DNA from: Acanthaster planci
Lineage: Eukaryota; Echinodermata; Asteroidea; Valvatida; Acanthasteridae
Direction of reading: 5' to 3'
DNA length: 64,000 nucleotides
Assembly: GCF_001949145.1 (NCBI RefSeq)
Contig: NW_019091434.1
Location: forward strand, 513,965 to 577,964
A program made the position numbers and the translations under genes. Below the pieces are notes generated by a model that saw nothing but the letters and a program-made list of their open reading frames with translations, was not told the origin of the DNA and did not search any database. This document shows, piece after piece, positions 24,904 to 36,919 of the stretch (within the stretch, counting starts at the first letter, position 1; every line of letters begins with the position of its first letter).

Positions 24904-26154
24904 TCACACTTGATTTATCGAATGTCTCTCCCCGATCGGCTGCTTCTTGCTTCCCGACACCACCGCAAGAGACGAGCTGTCGAGCCGAGGCCTCTCGCTG
25001 GTATCGGCACAGCAGAAAGCGTCCACGAAGGCATCTCGGTAGTGCTTGCTGGTAACGTTGTAAACGAAAGGATTGATGGCCGAATTCAGGAACAGCATGC
25101 CGTGGCTGATGACCACCATCCCGGCCATTGATTCGTAGATTTTCAGCAGAGGGACTCCCCGGAGGTGGCTGACGATGAAAGCCAGGGAGATCCCCACGAA
25201 TGGGGTGTTGCAGAGGAAGAAGATCACGCCATTGACGATCAGCATCTTGGACACCTGTCGGCGGACTTGATGTGCCTTCAATGACAGACTGGCTGCCTGG
25301 TTGTCCTTGCTGATCTTGAGTACGGACCGGTTGCTCAGACGCCTGATAATGCCGACGTACATGCAGATGTTGGCCGCGAAAGCCGCTATGAACGGGATTG
25401 CCTCTGTCAGGTTGGCCAGGAGTAGACCCCAGGGTGCGAACGGGAGGCAGTAGCCGGCGATGACCGACAAGCCACGGAATCGATCTGTGTCCGGCCATAT
25501 GATGCATTTCAGATCGAGATTGAGATAGCGGAGCATAGCAACGCCGCTCAGGATGAAGGACAGGATCCAGCTACTAATGATGAGCTTGATCGCTCGGCGA
25601 CGAGTGTTCATTGACCGGTGTCTTAGCGGCCGGCAGATTGACGCATACCGCTCAGCAGTGACAAGGGTCACCAGACCGATTGATGCGTAGTAAGTGATAT
25701 ACTGACCAACAAAGGCGCCAATGCAACCTACGTGTTGCGCTGTGGCGTAGTTACTTCGCACTGGCTCTGAAAAGTACGTTGCGTACATGGCCACAGAAAT
25801 AACGATGAACGCGATGTCGGCGACGGCCAAGTTGGCCAAGAAAAGGTTCGTGTTATTTCTCATGTGGGGCACGCGTGCAATGACGTAGAAAAACGCCAAG
25901 TTGGCAGAGACACCTACCACGAGTACGGTGTACAGCACCGGCAGCATGGTGTTCTTTAAGCTCTCCTTTAACACGTACGTCGCAGCTTGCTCTTCGTCAT
26001 CTCTCAAGTCGACAATGTCATTCGCTGGAAAATCTTTGCACTGTCCCAAATCGAAGTCGGGGATCGTGACTAAGGTGCTGTTGTAGGCGGAGGACATCGA
26101 ACCATTTCCCGTCCAAGATTCTGTCGCATTTGCGGTAATGCTGTTGTTATCCAT
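24904..26154 (-). CDS. Class A (rhodopsin-like) GPCR, intronless, orphan; divergent relative
   Basis: Single-exon 416-residue receptor with a longer N-terminus (about 65 residues before TM1) carrying sequons at N3, N9, N17 and N25. Landmarks: Asn85 (TM1), LAVAD with Asp113 (TM2), Cys144 and Cys217 (disulfide), ERY 168-170 followed by an ICRPLRH loop, Trp196 (TM4), TM5 around 240-270, TM6 with F-L-C-N-T-P at 313-318, and NPFVY at 361-365. A Cys-Cys pair at 381-382 just after TM7 is a plausible palmitoylation site. It shares with the other two receptors the ERY-x-x-ICRPL-H loop, the CxxP TM6 lacking Trp, the unusual PWxLL/VxxNL segment before TM5 and NSAINP in TM7, so all three belong to one lineage-specific group. 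A possible poly(A) signal lies ~430 bp downstream at 24469-24474. Ligand unknown; a peptide is most likely. Confidence 0.95.
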   Translation of the reverse strand: MDNNSITANATESWTGNGSMSSAYNSTLVTIPDFDLGQCKDFPANDIVDLRDDEEQAATYVLKESLKNTMLPVLYTVLVVGVSANLAFFYVIARVPHMRNNTNLFLANLAVADIAFIVISVAMYATYFSEPVRSNYATAQHVGCIGAFVGQYITYYASIGLVTLVTAERYASICRPLRHRSMNTRRRAIKLIISSWILSFILSGVAMLRYLNLDLKCIIWPDTDRFRGLSVIAGYCLPFAPWGLLLANLTEAIPFIAAFAANICMYVGIIRRLSNRSVLKISKDNQAASLSLKAHQVRRQVSKMLIVNGVIFFLCNTPFVGISLAFIVSHLRGVPLLKIYESMAGMVVISHGMLFLNSAINPFVYNVTSKHYRDAFVDAFCCADTSERPRLDSSSLAVVSGSKKQPIGERHSINQV

Positions 26155-29100
26155 TTCCTTGATGAGTTCGGGTTTGTATTTTCTGACAAAAGTTCAGAAG
26201 CGCGAGAGGAAATCAGTTCCAACCCATTCGTGCTCTTCTTAAGCAGCAGCGTTTTCTCCACGTTCACTCGTCGACTTGTCGTAGTTTGTGTTCTCTCTTA
26301 GCCGCGTCGGCAAGTTTTACATCCTGTCCACAGTTCACATTACCGCCCGAGTGGCTGTGCTGTATTTTATTCAGTTGCTGTACGTGGCAATCCTCGTATA
26401 CGTTTAGACTGTCCATGACATGCGTGCAATCGCTTGATATGGGCCCGATAGGCCAATGCGCACGTTAGCAGAAAGTTCATGGTGAATTCCCGGTGACATC
26501 AAGCGCGCAGTGGCAAACCCGTGACTCACGCATTTTGCGGTGACTTTAGACCAACCAATAGGGATCAGCAAAGCGCATCTCATCTGGACATTATATTACC
26601 TTGTGCTTGAGGGGAAAAAAGCTGAGATCCGGTTCCAGTCCGTTACTGTTGTTAACTTGGAATCTTCGCACCTCGAAGAACGTAGAACGTAGTGTTTTCG
26701 ATTCAGTGTGTGAGATTTTCTATGCGATAGGCCTATGTAAACGTATTGGTATAATTGAGATGTATTTGAAAGGCTTTGTATCATAACGTGGAGCCATTTT
26801 GTAATTTTGTCCTGGAATATGTTTTGTGTCAGGGAAGCCACCCAGAATGATGGTGGCCGCGACAGTGTACCAGGCAATAGTTTGAAGGGTGCGTTTGCAA
26901 AATGGCAGATCGGTGACATGGTTCTCAGCAGGTGATTTGTTTGTTCTGTCATGCTGAAAAGTTCATATCGTGTTCTTAGTAATTTTGAATGCAAAATTCC
27001 TTTCTCTTTTTCATTTAAAGCAAGATATGGGACGGAGAGAACCCCCCGCCTTTGTGTTGGTCATTGTTTGATCGAAATCTCAGAAATTCTTTACAGACTT
27101 CTAGGGGGGATAGGTAACAAGAGTCTAGAGGTAACAATAGGTAACAATAGTCTAGAGTGTGTATAGGGATTGGACAGGTAAGGGGGGTACCCCTCCGTCC
27201 CATATCTTGCCTGGTATACTGTTTTTGCTTCGAGTTCCTCACACAACAATCCCCCCCCACACACAGCCCATTCCACTTTGCAAATTCTCTCCCTCCCTAT
27301 CCTAAGTGTCACACGATCAATAGCTCCATGGTCCGTCCTAGGTCTACGGTCCCATAACCAGACAACGGAAGTGCGGCCGGCCGGGCAAAGAGCCAACAGC
27401 ACGGTACCGGTATGGCGATGCATTGTTTCTCCCCGTGGGACTCGTCAAATCTTTGTCAAGTCACAGGGCGGCATACCAAAAGGCAGATAATTTAATAAAC
27501 ATATCCGTAAATTTTTTTAGTCAGTTTACTCGGAAACGAGCCCCTCGTTTCCGAGAGCTCCATTTCAAGCCCGATTTGATTTCTTTCAGGATGATTCCCG
27601 TTTTGTGCCGGGCAAAAATGCCGACATGAAACCAGGCTCGATACATATAGCTAAACTATCTTCGTAGAACATCCGCAACAGCTGTCAAGCTTAAATCAAC
27701 AGTCATTTTTAGCGACATCGATAATAGGCCTATGCCCAGCAGCGCAGCGATGAACAAGGTTAAAACTAGATGAAGCAAATCAATATCCGCAATCGATATT
27801 ACATAACGTGGCCTTTGTGCCAAAATACAAATAGATTAAGATTTCTTGGAATTTAACGACAATGCAACATAATTACATATTTACCGAGCGAACTCTGTTC
27901 TACTGGGGAAGTCCCTAGTGCAATCACCGTGTGTGTAATATTGGAGAAAACATCGAAATTTTTTTATAAAGTATAAACAAACTGGTTTCTTTAAAGCTTT
28001 GGGCTGACATCAGCTGATCAGCAGATGATCGCATAATTTGCGATGAACGCGGAGCATCTCAATTGCTTGCAGGACGATATTTTTAACGTGGATAAGAGTG
28101 GGGATTATGGTAATATTTTCGCCGAAATCTACGCGCAGAATGTATGCATGGGAGAGATTTTTTTCTGAGCTTCAGGGCGCTCTCTATATATTATTCGTCG
28201 CACATCAATAATGATTAAGCACTTACATTCTGGCTGCATGTTTGTGGAAACAGCTCGTCTTTTGTTGTAACCAGAGATTACTCATGTGTTCACTGTCATG
28301 GCAATTGCACGGACTGCTACAAGGTGTATTCTGACCGAAAATGACACACTCGATGAAACGTTGCAACAAACCATAGATTTAATATTCACAACAGAAGACC
28401 TCGAGTTCCACTTTTCTTCCCATCGTCTATACGTCCGAGGACACGAGCCCTAGGCCTCAAGGTTTTTTTTAGTATTATGCAATACTTGATTGCATGTCCT
28501 CGCAAAAGTCATGAATATTAAACTGTACACGTATTCGATTTTTTTATTGTTGCAATTTTAAAACGCTGCTTTATTTTTAACGAACACCGACTGTCACTAT
28601 AGTCTCTGATACGACCACATGCCATGTTCCAAGTAGACCTGTGATCTTTGATTGGAAAACTGATTTCCAATTCCAAGGAGCAAGTTTTGAAAGTGTCAGT
28701 AAAACACAACCTTTCGAAAATTTTAGGCATGCACAGCATGAAGTTATTGCGACTGTTTTTCATAGCACTCGCTAACAGCCTTCCGTATCAACTGTCATGT
28801 TCAAAGCCAAACAACATCTTTTAATAGTGTCAGTAACGTTAAGTCATGTCTTCCAGAAAATGTAGCAAGCCTGATTACAGAGTGCCTGTCTTCAAAAAGG
28901 CAACAGATACCCATCCACGATCTGCCCCCCGCGGATCTGCAGACGCGCGCTAAACATCATGGTTCATGCTGTGTCCTTTCTGTATGATCAATTCAAGGGC
29001 CACCTCCGTCTCGCAGTCGACCTAATCATTGAGGAATCACCGCAATGTAATGTTGCCGGAAGATACTTGCACGAGTTTGTAGCAGCAATTTCCAGCAGAG

Positions 29101-30861
29101 AACACATGTGCCTCCCGGTAATTCTGAGGTAAGACCCTGCACCCTACACTTTGACAGCCCCTCGTTTGGTTTCTCCGAGAATTGAGACGGCCTTGAGGTG
29201 TCGAGAGGGTGTTCTATGGGTGGTGACCCGACGATGAGTTTCTTGGAAGTCTGTCTGTTTGGATTTACGGCTCTACCTATCCTTGGCCGGCCATCCCTGG
29301 GCCTCCCCCAGGCGCATATTTTGCCCCGGGTCATGGTGACTGGCAAGACCTATCACGTTAATAAGCTGCATGCTTAAAGGTCCATGCAATGCATGTTTTT
29401 AAAAATCAAACCAAGGCCCCTATTTTTTTTAGTTTAACCTCATTTCCCATTTTTGTTTCACCGTTTGAAGGGTACTTTGATGCCTTTTTATCATTTATGC
29501 GAATGATATTTCCATATTCATGAGCGAAACTCTGATGCCATTCCAGGAGAGTGTTTGGTCACTGAAAACTCCTGGCGTTTCCTTACATTTTGCTTCTGTA
29601 AATTTTCATTCATTTTATGATTCATTGATGTGTTGGTACAAGGCAATAGGCCAGCGAACATACCTTTCTCACGAATTTCGATGGGTAAGTTTTGGGCTCA
29701 TAATTTGGTCTGAAAAGCCTAAGTAATGAACCATTGAACCATATCTTCCCTGAATGACTTCACAGCAACAACACCCTCAGTTGTCAAGGAAAGCATAGAC
29801 AAGTTTGAATGTTTAAAAAGGTACTATTTCCAAGACATTCAATCTAAAAGGAATATGAAATTGTTTTCATACATAACAGAAGAGTACAAAGTTATAAAAA
29901 GTGGGTCTACAAAAACATTCGTAGCTTCTATATACCCTTAAGTTTGCGGGGTTGAGAAAGGTCTCATCACAGCCTCCAACACGTACCATGCGCCCGGTAG
30001 TCTGCAACTGTACACAGAAGTATCAATCTGTACAACATATCCATCCATCGTTTCCTTCTACGGGCGTTTCCTTTCGTGGCTGCTTTCTTTGAGATGGATG
30101 AAATCGTAGTTTGTTCTGATTCGTTACGTTTATTTGTTTACAAGAATTCCGTAATTGTATTACTGGCGTGCTTAGTATCACGTCCAGATCTAACACTGCA
30201 TGGGGATGAAACAGATGGGCCTATTGTGTGAAGTGAAGGGAGCCAGACGTGTGTCATTCACCGATCCGCAATTCCGAGACGTGTGGAGTAGTTCGATCGG
30301 AGGAATTCCAATCGAAATGGGTCTAAGGACGTTTGCGTTTATTTGCAAAGCACCAAGTTACCCTGTTGAAACAGTCCTGCTGAAATTAGGTTTGTATATA
30401 TAGTGCCCAGTCCCGGCTACTAAGAGAAACCAGGCCAGACAAAATGTTCCTCTGAGATAAGACGTTTGAAACTGAACCACTCCATCGTGAGAGATTATGT
30501 GAATTTTGTATTTGTAAGTCACGATACAAATTGACTGGTGAGAATTGTGAGTAAACCACACGACCCGTATACCCTGCGATATTAGATCGAATTCCTAATT
30601 CCGGAAGTGTTCTTTCTGTATGGTTCCAACATACGGGAGGCTCTGCCAAGTTGCAGCCCGCGGGCGCGCGCCTGCTGCATATCCCTACTGACGAGTCTGG
30701 AGATCATGGTAACGCCGTCAGTGGTCATCTGCAGTGGCTCCCATCAGTGGTAGTAAGCGTCACGATAACTATTGTACAGAGCCACTATTCTTTGACAGTC
30801 GCTCCGTACAAACGGAGCAATGGGAAATGTCAAGTGAAACGTCGATTCGTCTATATACCCC

Positions 30862-31054
30862 GAGCTAGACCAAGAGAGGGCGCAAGTTAGTAGCAATGGA
30901 GGCTCGTTTGGTAGGAACTTCACTTCGCTGGTTCACAAACGACTATGAAATGCACGCATTATGGTCGCATCCCTACCAATGAAATGAAAAGCCCATCAAC
31001 ATGGCTCTTTCCAACAAACGATGGGATGTTTCTTGCATGCTCAAGGCGGACAGC
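30862..31054 (+). repeat. ~190-bp dispersed repeat, copy 1
   Basis: It begins GAGCTAGACCAAGAGAGGGCGC, contains TTCGCTGGTTCACAAACGAC, and ends near CTCAAGGCGGACAGCG. Related copies are at 47539-47730 (same strand) and 44080-44254 (opposite strand). No terminal inverted repeats or coding frame are seen. Confidence 0.8.
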
Positions 31055-34000
31055 GCAATTCGATAACTAGCAATAGAAGCCGTTACTACGGTGGCACAAC
31101 GCTTATATACGGACAGGTGTCACGGTACGCGCACGTTAGGTTCTTGGACCAAACGTGCGTGTGTGCGTGAATGTGCGTGTGAATGCAGTGCCACCCGTAG
31201 TACATGCAATGGCTTCCAATTCTTGGTTATAGAATAACAATTTTAGCTCCGGGCGGAGATAAAAGAGGTTTTTTTAATGAAAACGACGGTCTTTGGGTAG
31301 GAACTCACCATGTAGGCTTGCAAGTTTATGCGCGTTTGGCGAGGGGCATAACGAGTACGAGCAACGAATTTACGTTGGAATGTGTGGCCTTTGCGTGTGC
31401 ACTGAATGCGTGCAGGATTGAGGACACGCTTGGAAAACTTCTCACAAGCCTGTAATTCTTTCGCCTGTGAAAAGGCGGCTAATGTGGTATGAAAATCTCC
31501 GAACTATGATTCCTTCCCCGATTCGACTTCATCTCGCCATCATTTTTAACAAGAGTCAGGCAGCTTCATTTACTCTGACCTCCTCGAAGCTGGGTTATTT
31601 CCAAACTTAAATTCCTATTCGGCTTCGGCCCTAGATTTATTTCAAACATAAAACAGCCAAAGTGTTGCAAAGCGTCCGTGCACTGAGCTTAGTGCCAAAA
31701 CATAATTTTTATATTAAAAACTAATAGGATTTTGAATTCTCTGCTTACCGACACCCATAAGTTCATTTTTATCTGGGGTGGCGGTGCTTCTTGTTTTTCT
31801 TCTTTTTTCTTTTGCCTTGCCTCTGACATACAGCCGCTAGCAAAGATACCAGAAATACCGGTATCCGATTTGACATCTGGTTTTGATGTCCCTGCTAGTT
31901 ATGTTGAAATCCAGCAAGATTAGAAACTATCAGTGATATGCCTTCTATCTTACGGCCAAAACAATGCTGCAAAATTTGATGAGCAACTATGAAAACCTTT
32001 CATTCAATTACACGTTCCTGTTTTGCCATTTATCGCTTCAAGAGATGAACGATATTCTCCATTGCCAATTTAGCGGTAATGAGCAACACGTGTGCTTAGA
32101 GAAATCGCCAGGCCGGAGCGCAGTCTTACACACAGAGCAAAGTTTGGCACAAATAAAAGTTTTTATGCATAACGTTGATGTTATTACAATTTTCTAGTCT
32201 ACTACTTAAAACTTTGTGCATCTGTTGTAGTGAAAATCAAGTCTGATGTACCACTGATCAAAATTAGAGTTAATGAAATATAACAGTAATTACACCACAG
32301 CTGTAGAAGTTGTATAATTCCGGTTAATATTGAGAACCAACTTCCAATATTTGTGGGGTCACAGAACAAACTGTTGAAAAAGATGCCTCTGTAGTTCCGA
32401 ACAAACTATTATCCATGTAAATCACTCACGGCTGAGACACATCCTGCTTGTAAGTGACGTTCGACTTAGCACAATTATCCTTCAAACAACAGCTTGTTGT
32501 CACCACGGGCCCTCCACAAAGACTCACTCACGAGTGGGATTAACTCTCCAGATCCAAACCAACGTCATCATTTGTCCCACTCAACGAAAAACTAGACGGT
32601 GCCAACCGTTATAGCCATTAGTGGACTCGTGGGATCGGTACGGTAGATCGTCGATGCCACTGTAGTAGAAATTACAGGTTAATGTGCATGCGCTCGAATT
32701 AAAAGGGAATTTAAAAGCAAACTCCCTGGCGACGGAACAATTTGCAAAATGGGGGGGGGTTGTGAGACTTCATCTGTTATCAGCCGTTTATAGGCCGACC
32801 CATTAAGCCTTACTTCATTATTATGCAGTGTGAGGGGGCATGCTCCCAATCAAAAAGAACGGGGCGCTGTCCCCCCTGGGTTCCCCGTTTCCGCCGCTTG
32901 TGAGCAAGTTGGATGCTGTCCAAAGCACCCCCCTGCATACAAAATTAACCCTTCCCTTGTCTTCATTTCTCCACTAAAGAGGCTCTCGACTACAGGTTGT
33001 TTATTCCGGCAAACAGTTCCCTCCATTTGCTTCTGCAAGGTTGTCCCTATAGTTGTTTTCTTGACCCGTGCCGGGAAACCTCTGCCGGGATTTCTGCACG
33101 CATCTCACGTCGTGTCACTGTGAATTCATGTGACATGTCAACAGAGGAAGCTCTCAAGAGTTTGACAAGAACTGGGGTATGACAGCTTGTTGAAAGTCAC
33201 CCTGAGTGGCTTGAATTCAAGCTGCAAACACATGGAAACTATCGACTCCCTTTACGTTGTTTGTTAGTTTGTTTTGGATTGTTTGGCACTTCATCCAGAC
33301 GCTCACTGATACGTGAAAGTCAACGAGGATGGGGGGGGCAGCATTGGGATCAGCAGATGGAGGGCCAATCAGAGACAAAACCCATTCCAGCAGACCAGTC
33401 AGGGATCACACCCCTGAATTTGGCGAACTACCCCGGTAACGAAATGCATTTCCCTTGCCAATTACATTCATTCCTTCGCCGCTACCGCAGCTACCGTACC
33501 TACCGCATTTTGAAATTGATCCTTGACGTGACATCTGCTTGCGTTTCTTTTTGAACAAACTACACATGACATCAATGTCTACAGTACGAATTTACGGCGC
33601 GTTGGTTGGAAGGCTCCATTTCATGTTAATATCAAACCCACGCTTTGAATGGGGTCTCAAGACTAAGAAATATTTCCTTTCAGTGCGAACATGAATGCAG
33701 TGTCATTTCATCCAATCAATCTCTTCCACTAGACTGATTCGGGGAAAAAAACGAGATCACTATGGCGACTCCACGCCGCTTAAGCATGTTATCATTAAAC
33801 GCGAGCATGTTGTTTACAGATATGCGAGGCAGTGTTTCTGTGAAAATCCCCCTTGAAATGTCTAGGATGGCTTTCACAAAAGCTAGCATATACTGTTTCA
33901 ATTTGTTTGTGATGTCTCCAAAAATTCATGACGTTCTCGTTTAGAGCACTGTGTACACAGTCCCAGTGTTTTGGTAACGGAACCAAACTTTTCGTTTTTC

Positions 34001-36498
34001 TAAGCATACATAATTTTGTCTCGCCTTTGCAAACTATAATTTCCATACCGAGAATTAGAGAATTATACTACGAAGAAAATATAAGGTAAATGTCAATTTT
34101 GCTGCACTTATTCATTGCTTTTACTATTTTTACCGTTTTGGTTTTGCATGCACCTCGCTCCTAGCCATATGTTGCGCTACCTGTATACCGGTACTGATTT
34201 TTTTACAACTTCCCTGGGTAATTCAGAACAAATTGCAGGCCGGTCCAACTCTTCTGAAAATGTAAGAAGTTTTTTACATAAATCTCACAACTAATCCTCA
34301 CAAATTATACAGTCCTTTGTAATGGATGTGCGCATTGTCCTCTTCCCCAAAGCCATTGAAGTCTTACCTGCGTGAATGTGATTAAGTTTCAATTGGTTTG
34401 GACTTCAGGGAGATTTACCGAGCTTCATTTCAGAGATTACCAAATTCAAAGGTGCACCACATGGCCAGGCGCGGTTCTAGAGGGGGGGGGCTAAGCACAT
34501 TGCACGTGACGTCAGCCTTTAACCTGCGCTACTGTTTTTTTCATATTTACATTTTTTTGCATTTCAAGCATAAGTTGCCGGTCAAATCGACCAGTGGTTG
34601 ATAGTTTGTCGCTGATCGAACTCGCCCTTGGCTGTCGCGGGCGGCCTCCGTCATTTTGCAGAAAGTTCACCTTTTAGTTAGTGTCAATGTTTTCCCTCAA
34701 AATACACATTTTTCCCCTTTTTGGTATTGAAAGTGGGAGGCATTTTTCAATAATAGTTGGGAGTATTTATGAATGTGTTTTGGCATTGCTACTGTGTTGC
34801 TTTTGCACTGGCGGCTAGCCATATTTTTCAGCACTGGTTCGACTATTAAATAGCAAGAGAGAGGTACATACAGCTGCTCACTTCAGCCTTCAAGTTCGGC
34901 TGACTAATGTGAACGAATACTAGTTCGGCTAGGCTGCTTACCAGACAGCGTGGCCCCGTTTCCTGCGTTCGTGTTTGCCCAATTGCGGGACCATAAAGGA
35001 CATTTAAGCACGCCTCAAATGGCGTACCGTGTTTTGATTCGACTTTTCGCCCCAGAAGTGTATTAAAAGAAATTCAAAGTTTTAAACCAGCCTTTTGCAG
35101 AGTGATTATAGTAAGATGTGACCATGAAAAGGAGTTCCCAATCTGAAGCATTGTGTTCACCATGAATTAAGATGTTTCTATCCGCGACTGAGTGCGCCAC
35201 GGTTTTAAGGCCGCCGATTTTTTGGAAGAACACATCATGCTTATTAAAAATCGTTCATTAGCCAGCCCTGGAAGGTCAGAACGTGAATGACTGTGTCCAG
35301 TAAAAGACTTGGGTGTAATGGATTGGTCACAAATTAAGAGATGCTACTCGGGAATGTTGAAAGCACCATGTGAACCCTGTACGTCTTTCGAAGGAAGCCC
35401 GTACTTGAAAAAATGGATCGGTCTGGCCACTGGCTTAGTCTAAATAAATTTTGCACCCGTCCTCCCTGAAAATGTGGTTCTCTGTTTGCCCTTTTCAACA
35501 CCTATATAGAGTTTTTAGTGAACCTCATCGGCTAATACATATTGGGCCTAATATAGCGCTGTCACAGATCGGTGCCGTAATTTTTTTTCCCGGGAACTGC
35601 CTGGGGGGAGATTTGGGGATGGGAGAATGTGGGGGGGGGGCTGACTTGCCCGGTCATGGAAACTTGAAACAAGGGGTGCTAACAGTATATGACACCGGGG
35701 TGTACATAATACAGACGTACACCTGCAAAATGTACTACACTCCTGCAAAACCTTACATCAAAACAGCGTATTTCTGACTTTGTCTCCACGAATAGAGGGG
35801 GATTATTCAATATCCCATCCCCCAGTCAAAAAGTGGAGAATATGTACCCCCTCCCCCATAATCAATGCTCACGGAACACTTTGGTTTCGATGCCTCGCGA
35901 GAATGACGACAATAGCGGTATACCGACTGTCGTACAGAATACTGATCTGCACTTCCCCTAACTTCATCACGGTGAAATCAAAATTACCCTTTCATAGATG
36001 TATTGTTATTTTTTTGTTTGTGTGTTTTTAAAGACGATATAGTGTAGGGGCGTAGTCAAGTTTTTGTTTTCCTAGGGCAGAAAGGAATTTTTGTCTCGCT
36101 CAATTAAGTTCGAAATATTTGCCGTGGTGCATTTTTGCAGCACAGTACGTGTATATCCAAAGCTTTCCTATTAATGATTTGTCTGCACGCGGTGCACTTC
36201 GATTTTTATTCGCATTTACTGCCTTGCTAGAGCAATATATTTCACCGGATATTTCCCAATAACTGAAATTCCATCATGCTTCCAACATTTATGTTCATAG
36301 ATCTTGAGTTTTCTTACCAGCAACAAAGTTTCCTATCAAATTCTATTATCAGCAGACTTTCCAAGGTTCTCAATGAACTATTTAACAGTGCGCTACCCCA
36401 ACAGAAATTATTCTTTTTTAACTTGAAATGTGGCAGGTGAGTGGAATTGATAGTGATGTATTACAAATCATCAAATTTGAAGAATCACTTTAATATTT

Positions 36499-36736
36499 TT
36501 CTGAGATTTGTTCAAATGCGCCACGTTGATGGACACTCAGCTGAATTCCTGCACAATTTCCAGACGCCACCGTTTTTGAAATTCGGTCCACATTTCATTA
36601 CATTGAAATTGCTCACAAAGGTTCAATAGTAACATTTCCAGTGTTTAACTGAATGAATTTAAGGTTTTCCAAGAAAGAGGTTTGGAAACAATGCTCGAGG
36701 AAAGTCGAGGGAAACGTCAAATGCGCCACGTTAGGG
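36499..36736. repeat. Dispersed repeat with GCGCCACGTT motifs, copy 1
   Basis: Alignable with 63541-63796: both share GATTTGTTCAA, a (G/T)(C/G)CACGTT motif, CCACCGTTTTTGAA, TTTAACTGAAT and AGAGGTTTG in the same order and spacing. A hairpin follows at 36880-36919. A further GCGCCATTAGG-like motif lies at about 36963. Confidence 0.8.
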
Positions 36737-36879
36737 CCTTCATTAGAACCTTCAATTACCAAATAAGCTTGACGGATTAATTGATCTGAGCGAGGTCATT
36801 GCCAAAGTGAATAGTGCAGTCGTATTTTTGCAATAACTTTGATAAAATAAAACAGATAGGATTGAAAAAAATAAACACT

Positions 36880-36919
36880 GTCTTTGGTGCCGCCTAAAAG
36901 AGTTAGTGGCACCAAAGAC
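36880..36919. repeat. 12-bp hairpin downstream of the dispersed repeat, copy 1
   Basis: GTCTTTGGTGCC at 36880-36891 pairs exactly with 36908-36919 across a 16-base loop that ends GTTAGT. Confidence 0.85.

Noticed and set aside
31125-31175. ACGCGCACGTT / AACGTGCGTG inverted repeat
   Set aside because: Imperfect ten-base arms next to a GTGCGTGT-rich stretch; likely chance.
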